DNA of 64,000 bases, from contig NC_018394.1 in NCBI RefSeq assembly GCF_000208865.1, positions 1,075,635-1,139,634 of the forward strand, written 5' to 3'. Shown here in pieces: positions 12,131 through 22,763 of the stretch. Source of the DNA: Neospora caninum Liverpool (Eukaryota; Apicomplexa; Conoidasida; Eucoccidiorida; Sarcocystidae). Both the position numbers and the translations under genes were made by a program. Within the stretch, counting starts at the first letter, position 1, and each line of letters starts with the position of its first letter. The notes below the pieces were generated by a model that was not told the DNA's origin, searched no databases, and was given only the letters and a program-made list of their open reading frames with translations.

Positions 12131-15100
12131 CCCTAACATATATCCGTTTACCTACAAACGTTGGTATGGATATACCGTTTGATGCACACGTATATACGTC
12201 GGTAGGTTTCGTGTGCCTCTGGCGAAACGGTTGTTTCTTCGTCTCTTTCTTTGCCTTCGCTTTGCAACTTTTATCCTCTTAAGAACCCTCGCGTTTCTGT
12301 CCTTTCTCCTGCGACTCGGGGCCCTCTTACATGCGACAGACTGAGCGCCTCAGCAGCGAGGTAACTTGCCATGGCATCTGGAATCCACGCATCTCCCCAC
12401 CACGTTTCTGCGTCCCCTTGTTCTTCGAGCCTTTCTCTTCCTCGTCTTCGACTTTCTGCTTGCCTTGTCTCCTCGCTTCTACCGTCTGTTTGTCGCCTGC
12501 CGCTCGGCGTTCTCGAAAGGCTTCGAGAACATGCTGCGCGCGCGCGCTGCCGTTCTGCCTCTTTGCGCACGTGCCCTTGCGAAAAAGGAGACACCGATTC
12601 CGCGTGCGCTCTTTTCGGGCAAGAGACAGAAGAATGAGCGCAACTGCAGGGGTTCGCGTCCACCCACAAGCCACCCGTGACGCGGTACAGTGTATGTACA
12701 GCGGAGAGCAGGTCGTCAGCTTCCGGCGAATCCAGGAGGGACGCAGGCGGAGGCAGCAGCAGGAAATCCAGAAGGGAATCCCTGAAAAGGAGGGCTCCGT
12801 TGGTCGCTGAAAACACGGAGAAAAGGCGAAGAAAAACACGCAAAACGGAAGGTCACGCGAAGACAGCAGAAAACAGACGGAACGAAATGAAAGCGCAACG
12901 GCCGACCATGGCAGGAAGACAAGGGAGAGAAGCAAGTGCAGATGGGAAGAAAACAAGAATACCTCCAGAGCGACTTTAAGCATGTGGTATTCGTATGCAT
13001 GTATGTCGATGTTAAGAGAGAGAACTCCGCATTTGTATGCAGGTTCCTATCTACGCGTGATCGTGGGGGTCTACGAAAGCAAAGAGGAATACCTATAAAA
13101 CAGTCGTCTACATGTGAGCATATGCATATACTTATTTGAATATCTATATATATACATATATGCAAATATGAGTTCGTTTAGAGAGCGGTAGCAGAAACAC
13201 AGGCCACCCGCAGGTGTTGTTGCGGGCCTGCATGCATCTAAAAGTATACACATGGGCATCGACTCTGCGAATGCAGATCGACATCCCCTGTGTAGGGAGC
13301 GCGTTGGTATATTGGTATATGTGCGTTCTATGTGCACAGTAGGTCGAGTGGAAGCATGCGGCAAGCGGAAGAGATAGGACGACCGTACCGTAGCTGAGGG
13401 GCGAGAGATCATGGGGGAGGAAGAGAACGCCGAGCTTTTCGCCTCCAAAGGGAAACCGGAAAAAGCGCTCAAAGTGGACGAACGCATCCGTCAACAGCGA
13501 CAGGAGCATCTGGAAAAAAGTAGACGAGAAAGAGCCTTCCGCAAAGCAATGACCAGGCACGCATGCAGGGACGCATGGGATCTCCGACGGGGGATACGGC
13601 AGTTTATAGACAGAACGGGGAATCCAAACAGACAGCTGTGGCGCCAGGGAGACAGCCCCCTGCTGCCACGCGGCATCAAGCTCGTGCGTTGGTGGCGGAG
13701 AGAAATTTCCGTCTTCTCACCTCCCAGTCTTCACTTTGGAAAATCCTTGAAGAACGAAAGTACACAGAAAGAGGGACGAGTCTGCCCGTTTCTTCCGCTT
13801 CGTCGTCCTCAGTCGACTCTTCTCCGTCCGACTCTGTACCAAACACACGCCTGGGTAGATGCAGTCCAGTGTCTCCGAGGACAGAAACTTTCACATACCC
13901 CACCCCAACTGGAGCTCTGCGAACACGTGGACACAACTATAACTCTTCCTCACTATGCACATCCGCCCATATCGCTTCTCTTCACTGAGGGAGTCAAGCG
14001 CAAGCGATGGCCGCAAGACGTCACGCGTTTGAGCTTGCGCTCCTATCGCGTGCTGTTTGGGTGGCGAGCGCGGTAAAAAAATCAGCTGCCTCTAAGATCT
14101 AACGAGCAGATGCGAGAAAGGGCTAGAAGAGGTGGTGTACAGCAATCATGAAGATCTAGGTTGTCTCTGTATCTCGAAACTGGAGTCGTGCTCAAGATGC
14201 TAAGCATAGAATGCTGAGAACCAGAGGATGGAGAGCTGGAATGTTCTGTTCAAAACGGCGCTGCGTCACTCTCCCGGAAGGCAGCTAGAACGAACTGCTG
14301 GGGCGGTCCCTTTACTTCTTCTGCCGATCAATTTCTCGGGAAAAAGAGAAAAGGAGGCGGCAACTGCGCAGCTTCGCCCAGTGTGTGTTTCCTCCGAAGA
14401 AATATGGCTCTGGTTTTCGACGCTTTACAATAAACGGCGACAAACACGACAAGGTTTCGCAAAGATTTTCGCCACTCGCCTTCCGTCGGAGATTCACTGA
14501 GATGCGAGGACGGGAAGGCCTCAGAAAGCTGGCCAAGCGATGCAGGGCGCAGCCGCGGATCTCTACCGAGTTTCTCGGCGATCTGGTTTCGAAGGACTGC
14601 CGTCGACTGCATGCGCCGAGGGCGAGCCTCAACAGTACTCGTGGGCGGCGAAGAAAGGGTCGGAAGAAACGCGTGAAAAACTTGGAACGGCCCGACCGCT
14701 AGAAAGAAGGAAGAGGGACTGGAGACAGGCGAGAAGGAGGGACACGCGGGAAGGAAAGCAGGAGAGATGGAGGTTGGAACAGCGATAGATGCAGAGGAAG
14801 CGCCAGGACGAGGACGAAAGGCGCAGATTGGACAAGATGCGAGAGAAGAGCAAGGAGGAAGAGATCAGACAGTCGGAGGACGAGGCGGAGAGTGTGCGAG
14901 GGCTCGGATCGCGAAACATAAGCGTCGCGAGGTGAGGAATTTGAAGAATTTTTTCACAAATCGACATGAAAAAGCGCCGCTCTCACGGCAGCTCAAAACG
15001 TGCTCTATCCTCCCCCGAGCACATTGAGAGCTGCCGGCCTCTCACTGAAAACGACGCGAGTTAGTTGAAGGTCCACAGGCCGTTGCACCCATGGGGGAGT

Positions 15101-16658
15101 TGCAGAGAGACGCAGAAAGACAGAAAGGGGCCTGCTGCGCTGCCTGCCGCATGAGAAGACAGATCCCCAACTGATTCCTGCTTCCGGGCTCCTCTCACCT
15201 CATCTTTCCGCTCTTCTTGAAGGCCCACACTCGACATGCGCCTCTGGACAACAGACGAAAGTGGCAAGCAACATATGTATGCATATGTATGTATATCTTT
15301 GTGCATGTTGACATATATATATATATATTATATGCTGCACGAAACATTTGGAAATGCGGTGTGTGTGTTTCGTTTCGTGAGTTGGAGAGAAAGGCGACCC
15401 GGCGATGGCTCCAGAGTTTCTGTTGAGCGTGGAACTTACCTGGGGACGTCGTCGAGGAAGGAAGGAGGAAGCGACTCGTCAACATCCAAGTTGTCCCCCT
15501 GGCGAGTCTTGAGTGTGTAATCGACAGTGTCTCTGTACACATGAGCAACTTGCGCTGCGGGGAGAAAACGCGAGCGAGAAGACAGATACCCGCTTCCAGT
15601 GGGCCCCTTTCCTTGTATTCGCGTACACGTTTTTCCCTCGAGTCGTGTTCAGAACCGGTATCTCGCTTTTTATCTCCCAGGTGCTTCGCCTTCCCCTCGA
15701 CACGCACTATAGACGTTTCACCGTGTGCATGTCCCGTTCACACAGAATTTAGAGTAGCACTTTCGCCCTTCGGACTCCTCCGGGATTTTTTCTTCCTTTT
15801 TGTTGCCCGCGCTTCTGTGCAGTTGCTGTCTGGGGGATCGTTTTGTCCAGAGGCACTATCTACTTATAGCGTGAGAATAACAAAGCGTGGCCCGGGCAGG
15901 ATCTTTTGGTTCTTAATGCCGACTCTGGTTCCTCGGTTTGCCACTCATCTTCATTTTCAGTCGTGCATGCACGAGCGGTCGAGCTGACAAGACTGACTGT
16001 TGGCGACGACTGAACACGACGGAGGCGCCGTCACGGTGAGGCTGAACGTTCCCTGAGGGAAGAGTAAAAACGAGAAGCCTCTTCCTTGTAGTCAGCCGAG
16101 AACAACGATGAGAGACGCTGGCGTACCTCGAAGAGGCGAAATGCAGAGAGTTGGGCCAGAACAGAGAGAGAAAGAAGGTGAAGCGACGGGGGCAGGAACA
16201 GATTAGACACAGCGCCGGGAAGACATCGAGGAAGAAGACTGAGAGAGGGAAAACGAGACAGAAGACAGTCAAAGGAAAGGAGAGGAGATGAGTGTGAGTG
16301 GGGTGTGTGAGAAACAGGCACCGAAGGCAAGAAGAGCGAACCTGGAGATCAGGCTGGTCAAAACAAGGGAAGATTCTGTGAGCCTCATACAGCCTGCAGT
16401 CCGCAAAGAGGTACTCCTCGTTGTCCTCCGGATCCGTTGTCCTCTGCATGCCCACGCCTTTGCCGAGACGAAGAAAAGAAACAAAGCCATTTACGCATGT
16501 CCGTGCACGAGTAACAGGATGCAGAAATTCCACTCAAGCAACAACACAAATGTACACCAGTGTTCGCCAATGCACGCGTGGATATATGTTCATATAGCTG
16601 CACACATACGTGCATATCTGCACTTACAAGCACAGATACTTCCGTGTACATATGTGAA

Positions 16659-16710
<52 letters not shown>

Positions 16711-16959
16711 CACGTGCGTGGACATCTACCTGGGCGAAAAACTTTGTCTTTTCTGGATGACTCCCGTTTCGACATGGGGCATTGCATGCAACCTTGAATG
16801 GTTTCAGGGCCCATAGAGGCCCGTGGAGAGTTTGCTGTAGACTGCTCCCTTGGTTTCCGTATCTATCGCTGTTCACTCTCGTGCACCTTCGCATTTTTGA
16901 ATTCTCCCGCCCTCACTGCATCTATTCACCTTGTTTGTTTCGCCGATCAAGCCGCAGGG

Positions 16960-17008
<49 letters not shown>

Positions 17009-17394
17009 TACCAGCCGGTATCAATAGGTGTACACATATGCAAGCACAGGTCGTCCACGTGTATATGCAAGTTTATGTGTTTTTCAAGGTGTTGATTCGC
17101 ACCTGCCTGGTCGAAGCAGTTGACGAAGGAGACAAACACTTTATTCGTCTCCTTTGCAAGCAGCCAAGCTCCTGGGATGTGGAGACGATGCCGGCGCCAT
17201 TGAATCCGTTCGGGGCCCGAGAAGGAGAAAAATCCTGGAAACAAAAAAAGATAAAAGCCATCTCGCATGTCCGCCCTTTTTATGCACATCCCGACTTACA
17301 CTCCTACATACGAATATCTGCATCTGCGTAAATACGTTTACCTATTGATGTCTATATGCACACATATGTGGATGCACAGTTGCTTCCGCGCGTC

Positions 17395-17431
<37 letters not shown>

Positions 17432-18742
17432 CAATTATGCTTTCATTGCATGTGGCCTAACAAACCTGTTTGTAGACAAATATATGTATATGCGTGAGGA
17501 AAAAGAAAGAGTTTGCTAAAGGGCTCTGGAGTGTATCTGTCTTTCCGTTAAGAGGACGACGATACACTGTATCGCGGGAAATCGGGAGCACGAACGGAGC
17601 ATTCCCCACTCTTCTCCATATGTCTATGCTCTCCTTCTATGTGGGTTCTGTCCTTTCTCCTGACCAGTTGCATGCAGCGGTGCACCGTCACCGCCCACGT
17701 GCTTGCCGTTCACCCAGAGCCCCTGGATGACTCCCCCCGAGAAATTGAGGGAGACGCCGTTGGTCAGAGCACGGGAGATGCCCGCAGGCTTCAAATGAAA
17801 TTCCACGAGAATTTCGCCCGCATAGACACACCGGCCGCTGTTTAGGCCGCTCGCAGGCACCGAAGTGGCAGTTGAAGGCACGAAAGTTGACGCGCCTACG
17901 AGGTGAATTAGAAGGGTGTAGTCAATGCTCTTGACCAGTTCACTCCGGGAGCGAGCCTCCGAGTGCTCTTGGACGTCTGGCATGCTCAGCTGCACAAGAA
18001 CGGAGAGAAGAAACCGACAAAGAAGCAGATACAGCTTCGGTGAACGCAGTTGGCAAACGACTGGTGCAGGATGGAAAGACCGACTGTAGGGAACTCTTTG
18101 AACTCTGGCCACGAGAGGCGCAGACTCTTGGAGATCGGGGACGGTCGGATGAAAAACAGACTGAACAAAGGAAAAGATGGCGACTCAAGAGGAGAGATTC
18201 GTAAAGGAAAACCCGCGCTCGCGCGTAATCCACATGTGTGTAAACATGCGTGCGGAGTGTGTTCGCCTCGCAGTGTCTCTGCATCGGTCCTCCAATATAG
18301 ACGCATCTATAAATTTATATACAGTAAGCCTGTAGACCCAGACAATTGGCCGGGAACTCTTGCAGTGACTGTTGTCGATTGGACTAGGGTTTGAGAAGTG
18401 TTTTCCCTTTTGAAGGGCAAGAAAGGACTTGTTGCTAACGTAGCGATGATTGTATCTCGGCGGTACGCGTGATTTTCCTCCAGTGCGCATGTTACGGGGA
18501 ACAGTGGAGTGTTTTGGTTTGGACGGAAGGTCGCTACACAGTCGAAAGGATTTCTTCGTTTCGCTGACTTCCTTGTCATGTAGCCACATAGGCTCCATGC
18601 GTTCCTTCGTCCTTCGGGCCTCCGCAATCCAACTGTTCAGCCACCATCTTCCGGCGTAGAGAGCAGCGCCGAGGATGCCAAGAAGGACAGCTTGGATGTT
18701 TCCACTTCCTCCGCCACCGCTGCCTTCGTGGAAATCACCCAT
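8199..18742 (-). CDS. M1-family aminopeptidase-like protein, predicted catalytically inactive
   Basis: Exons with consistent phase on the minus strand: 17989-17692, 17234-17103, 16457-16342, 16052-15989, 15554-15440, 15243-15199, 13916-13721, 13509-13389, 12806-12331, 11013-10438, 9897-9760 and 9122-8248 (about 1050 aa). A first exon from ATG 18742 (MGDFHEGSGGGGSGN, then a hydrophobic anchor AVLLGILGAALYAG) probably joins at about 18.44 kb, suggesting a type II membrane protein. M1 landmarks: VGMQRTTDPEDNEEYLFAD and FPCFDQPDLQ; GTFSLTVTAP; ERFFRFPFGGEKL; TNGALLFRDSLLD where GAMEN should be; HTLYRVTGGLWV in place of HExxH...GNLV; WWGDAWIPDAMASYL in place of WW.DLWLNEGFASYL; TTHPL; AIAFGKGAALLR; SLRRYVRLQHSF; GKWWAQSGVKVL. 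The zinc ligands and both catalytic glutamates are missing. Low-complexity insertions occur beside the WW motif, before EDAVIWQWF and after SLRRYVR. The C-terminal helical domain was not found, so the 3' end is unresolved (possible exon at 6720-6821). Confidence 0.8.
12096..12128. repeat. (TA)n microsatellite
   Basis: Pure TA run of about 33 bases inside the roughly 1.3-kb intron between the 12331 and 11013 exon borders of the M1-like gene. Confidence 0.95.
16668..16706. repeat. (TA)n microsatellite
   Basis: Pure TA run of about 39 bases in an intron of the M1-like gene (between exons 17234-17103 and 16457-16342). Confidence 0.95.
16968..17005. repeat. (TA)n microsatellite
   Basis: Second pure TA run, about 38 bases, in the same intron as the one at 16668. 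Confidence 0.95.
17397..17429. repeat. (TA)n microsatellite
   Basis: TA run of about 33 bases in the intron between the 17692 and 17234 borders of the M1-like gene. Confidence 0.95.
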
Positions 18743-21475
18743 TTTTCTTCATTCGCTTGCCAGAGAAAACAGACCGGACACAGGCTTGAGAAAGCATCCT
18801 AACAGAGAAAGAAACGTCTAGCTACCGTTCTCCTGGAAGGGAACAACAATGGGAAACGTTTCAGAAAGGAGTCAGAATCGTTTTGCCTTACAACATCCAC
18901 CATGTACTGAAGATGTTCTCTGCCACAGGTAGTATACTCCCGGAGGTTACAATCTGTGTTTGTGTGAGGGGATAGAGTAGAACACACACCCCGGTAGACA
19001 AGGAGTGATCGGAGCCGCCAAAATAATACATCTGCCGGAAGCTTTTGAGGGTATCCTGAAAGAGCAGGTACGATACATTGAACATGTCTCGCACAAGCAA
19101 GGTGCCAAGATACATACCCACAGACTCAAGTTTAACTGTCTACAAACCGGCGAAAGAAAAGTTGGCTGTCTACAAGCAGCATTTCGTCCCGTCAGCTTGG
19201 CTGTTTGATAGCCATTTCATTTCCTGCCCAGTCAATCTAAGGATGGTCTCTAGGTTTTGGATGGTCCCCTGAAATATCACGAAGGCAACAATAGCGGCTC
19301 ATGAATAACTTAACGTTGACCCCGTACAATGTCCCGTTTCTGTCTCATGTCGACTGAAGTGCTGCTCCACCCCGCATGAATCCCTACCACGTGTCGTCGG
19401 GAAATCCCAAAACCGATGATTTTGAGAAGGCAAAGCAAGCAGGCAGAAAGACAGATCGTTTTCAGGCACTGTGGAGGGAAGACGTAGCTGGGGCAGAAGC
19501 CCTGTACATCGAGTTACACTACGCACATTATTTGACACCTTCCGGTGACAGTCGAGAGTGTAACAAGAAAAAAGGGGTGCACAGACACAACGCAAGTCTG
19601 CGAACACAGATAACGCGGAAACAGCAAACAGAAAAACGATGCTGAACACCAGACTCAGACGCATCGCGGAGCGTCCCCGTGAGTGCGACGTTCCTGATGG
19701 AAGAAACACGGGTCGTTTGGGCGACAGGAAACGGAAAAACAACAGGGAAGACGAAAAACGTTTACGGCGAAGCATATAAACGGGGAGGCGCGCATGCATG
19801 AGGTGGTTTCTTACAGGCTACTCATTCTCGTTCCCGACAATACAGTTCTGGCATTCTTTTTGGTCTCGCGAAGACGGACCGCGAAACAACATTGCCACCT
19901 CTGTAGGACAGTACGAAAGAGAAAATAACGGTTTCGTGTCGCTACGGTCATCCACATCTGCCCTCGGCTATTTACCTCTACTACGGAGAAATTTGTTCGT
20001 CCTAATCGGCCCGCTGTGAGTTTCTTTTGCGAACCTCAAACAGAGGTTACAAGGAAATGCCGTCACCAAAAAGCTCCAGGAGGCGGTTGACTTTATGTGT
20101 GGAGTGTTCTTAAACCCAAAATGAGCTACTGGACACATCTTGCAGCTAGCGATACTTTTGCTTTTGCTGAGCACTGTCTATATGAGATGGCAGTTTGTGT
20201 TCGGCGTGCCCCAAGTAGGTTCGCACGTCACACAGAGGCAACTGTCGGATGATTCCGGAACTTCTTGCGTACCTCGAAACGTATGATGTAACTGCCGTTC
20301 TGTCATACCCATATACCTTTCCCATGACACGTTTCTCTATTACTGAGGTTCTAGATTTCAGGTGGAGTGTCCTGTTGAGGTTGGCACAACGCTGTTGAAT
20401 TGTGGTAGTCATTTACCGCGCTGGTCTTGGGATCGACCCGGCCTGTGTTCCGCAGTAGGACGTGCTAGTGAATCTTCTGTGTGTCGAGCTCGTCTTTCGC
20501 GGCTTCTATCGTGGGGCACTTATCCGTACGTTAGGAAGCGATTTCTGGAAGGATTCTCGAGACAGATGGGTGGCGCATCTGTCGTGGCCGTCCCGAACCC
20601 CCAGCTGTTACTTCGTACTGCGGACGGCGGTTCGATGCATGTCATAATCCGGGGGGAATATTTGGGGACGCACTGATTGCATTAGTTTCCGAGATCAATA
20701 GTTCTACTGAAACCGATATACCCAATATATATGCATATATGTATATGTGTTATGTCTCACCATTTGAGTGTGTCGCCGGAAAAAAGCTGCGGGGTAGGAA
20801 TCAGACACCTTACGGAATCTAGCAACCAGCGCTGGGTGATTCAACGTTATCTTCTGTTTCTTCCTCTGTAGCAGCACGTGTGTGAGGTGCGACGTGCCTT
20901 GAGAGGTTCGTTCGTTCGTGTCATTATCGGTAGGGCTACCACACGTCGAGAGATGCACCGCTGGCGCGTGAGCTGTGGAGGGGTTTGTGTTCTTTGTGAA
21001 GTGCATCTGTCTCTTTCAAGAACGGCACCGGATTTTAAACAGTAACAGGGCGAAGAAGAGAAGTTGGGAGATCACACTGGCATAATTTCAATCTGTCAGT
21101 GAAACCGCGGTCACCCGTGGAGCCGTCTGTTTGTACCACCCACCCCGCTGTCATGACTCGCCAAGAAGAATTACTCAATATCAGGCTTAGTCAAGGACAT
21201 AACGTGCGGGCGTTTGATTATTTGTAAATGAAACCGCAATCATTGGTGCGATGGCAAAACACAGGGCATAAGCCGCGGGCACACTCCAGCGCCGATTTTG
21301 ACACGTGCGCTGGACTTTGCCCATTTTAGATGGGCGCGGAGGCCGCCCATGTCTTCATTTAGGAAGAAACCCTGTCAGTTACGCAGAAGAAGCAAATAGA
21401 ATGCTTGTGAGAGAAACACGCAACACAATCTTATTTTCCGGACCGAGGGCGATGCCTGCGCGCCGATCGAAACCA
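18743..21475. other. Gene-poor spacer, probable divergent or intergenic region
   Basis: Upstream of the M1-like gene's first ATG. The only candidate of interest is a small signal-peptide-bearing frame at 19299-19664, listed separately. An 88-codon minus-strand frame from ATG 20412 to 20146 is open but has no recognisable feature. Confidence 0.4.
19299..19664 (-). CDS. Candidate small secreted cysteine-rich protein, 121 aa
   Basis: Product not recognised. An ATG at 19664 opens MRLSLVFSIVFLFAVSALSV, a textbook signal peptide with likely cleavage after VFA. The mature part would have about 100 residues with eight cysteines, starting DLRCVCAPLFSCYTLDC, and a stop at 19299. The frame is open further upstream to 19799, but the hydrophobic leader begins at 19664. 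A possible donor (GGAAG then GTGTCA) just after the CHRK residues means the gene might be spliced there with a different 3' part. It could be a chance open frame; the leader is the main support. Confidence 0.35.
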   Translation of the reverse strand: MRLSLVFSIVFLFAVSALSVFADLRCVCAPLFSCYTLDCHRKVSNNVRSVTRCTGLLPQLRLPSTVPENDLSFCLLALPSQNHRFWDFPTTRGRDSCGVEQHFSRHETETGHCTGSTLSYS

Positions 21476-21549
21476 GGTCCTATAGCTCAGTTGGTTAGAG
21501 CATCCGGCTAATAACCGGAAGGTCGCCGGTTCGATCCCGGTTGGGACCA
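21476..21549 (+). tRNA. tRNA-Ile(AAT): tRNA-Ile, anticodon AAT
   Basis: A complete cloverleaf can be drawn. Acceptor GGTCCTA pairs with TGGGACC (one G-T pair); the D arm is GCTC/GAGC around AGTTGGTTA; the anticodon stem TCCGG/CCGGA closes the loop CTAATAA (anticodon AAT); the T arm GCCGG/CCGGT closes TTCGATC. The discriminator base is A and no CCA is encoded. A T run (cTTTTgg, about 21552-21556) follows as the RNA polymerase III terminator. There is no intron. It reads isoleucine ATT codons. Confidence 0.97.
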
Positions 21550-21551
21550 CT

Positions 21552-21556
21552 CTTTT
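21552..21556 (+). terminator. Pol III T-run terminator of the tRNA gene
   Basis: A run of four or five T residues three bases after the discriminator base of the tRNA-Ile gene, the usual RNA polymerase III stop. Confidence 0.7.
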
Positions 21557-22763
21557 GGAGAATCCGTTCTTTGTGAACGACGTTTTTTCCGTTTGCCACA
21601 ATGCACACGAAAATATGTGGTATTGTAGGCCGCAGGACATGAATCCTTCGCCGTTCTCTATACTTCCGTTTGGGAGGGGAACAGGGTACCCTCATCGCTG
21701 CCATGACAGCGGCAGTGTTGCTCTGTGTGCGAATATATGCCGCTGACAAACTCATCTCGTTTCCCTCCCCTTTAGACTCTCTCTGGATGTTCTTAAAGAG
21801 ACGGAGAAGAGTGCACTCAACAAAGGCGTTCTAGCACCCAGTGCATTTCGTGAATCCGGGCGTTTTGTCCGCCGCCCTTGCACAGACTGACTGCAGAGTG
21901 CAGCGGCGAGGCTGCAACTCAACGGCGCGCGCGTCTATGCTCATGAGGTCTGTGCTTCTAGCATTTTCCACTCGTCTCCTTCCTTTTTCGGTTTCGCTTT
22001 ATTTCCCCTTAGCTCATCACCCTCCTCCGCTGCCCATTTACACATGCTGGTCACTCACCTCGTTTGGGGTTTTCGGTGTCAAACGCCATAGCTTGCACGT
22101 TTCCCAGGTTTGAGTTACCAAGGGGATCGGCCAATGCGAGAAGAACCATATTTTCTCAAATGCACACAGAAAGACGAACCCAGATTTTGTCAATTTTCCC
22201 GCACCTTGCTATTTTTTTTTCGGTTCCTGCATCTGTGCGGGAAAATTGACAAAATCTGGGTTCGTCTTTCTGTGTGCATTTGAGAAAATATCCTTTGATT
22301 GGTCTTTGACTCGCTGAGCTGGAGCTTATGAAGCAGCAATACCTTCCCGTTTCGCAACTCAGCCGTCTCCCTTCCGTAGCGCCGCTCTCTCTTCCGTCTC
22401 TCGAAACGACCAGTTCTGTGTGTCTCTGTCGGCTGTGCGTGGTGTCTGGAAATAACGTCACCTCCTAAACTGTTTGGTGCTTCTCGTTTTCACCAATACG
22501 AGCGGTGGTTCTGGGTGTTATCGCTTCCTGTCTTTTGTCTTCAAGCAATGCATCGAAGTTTTTGACTCGTCTGAACCCGTGTCTGCCGTTAAGACACACA
22601 CCTGCCGTACTGACCCTTTCGTTCCGATCTTTTCTGAGCTGGTGTTTGTCGCCTTCCCATAGCGACTTCCTGACACTACGTCGTTTTCGTTCGAACCCGA
22701 GCCGGCATTTCGTTTGAACGGGAAACAGTGCGTTCTCGAGACCACGTCTTGCGCCGCGCCAGA
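21557..22763. other. Spacer between tRNA and secreted-protein gene
   Basis: No gene seen. It holds the perfect 56-bp inverted repeat (22151-22292) and, at its right end, the promoter region of the secreted-protein gene that starts at 22764. Confidence 0.5.
22151..22292. repeat. Perfect 56-bp inverted repeat with 30-nt loop
   Basis: Left arm 22151-22206 (starts tattttctcaaatgcacaca) and right arm 22237-22292 are exact reverse complements across 56 bases, separated by 30 bases that include a T9 run. The symmetry stops sharply at both outer ends. Transcribed RNA would form a long perfect hairpin, and the DNA could extrude a cruciform. No open frame or transposase is associated. Confidence 0.97.

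Noticed and set aside
13411..14076. Plus-strand open frame from an ATG (MGEEENAELFASKGKPEKAL).
   Set aside because: It is antisense to the minus-strand M1-like exons at 13509-13389 and 13916-13721, which join in phase to neighbouring exons and match the M1 family; the frame is their shadow.
14540..14940. Plus-strand Lys/Glu-rich coiled-coil-like frame interrupted by a TAG at 14786.
   Set aside because: It lies opposite a long pyrimidine-rich intron of the M1-like gene. Purine-rich DNA gives such frames by chance, and the in-frame stop has no plausible intron around it.
16590..17027. Frames containing YIYIYIYI peptides here and at other TA tracts.
   Set aside because: They are translations of (TA)n microsatellites.
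21431..21755. Minus-strand peptides containing RDRTGDLPVISRM or GIEPATFRLLAGCSNQL.
   Set aside because: They are antisense translations of the tRNA-Ile gene, a well-known artefact in protein databases.
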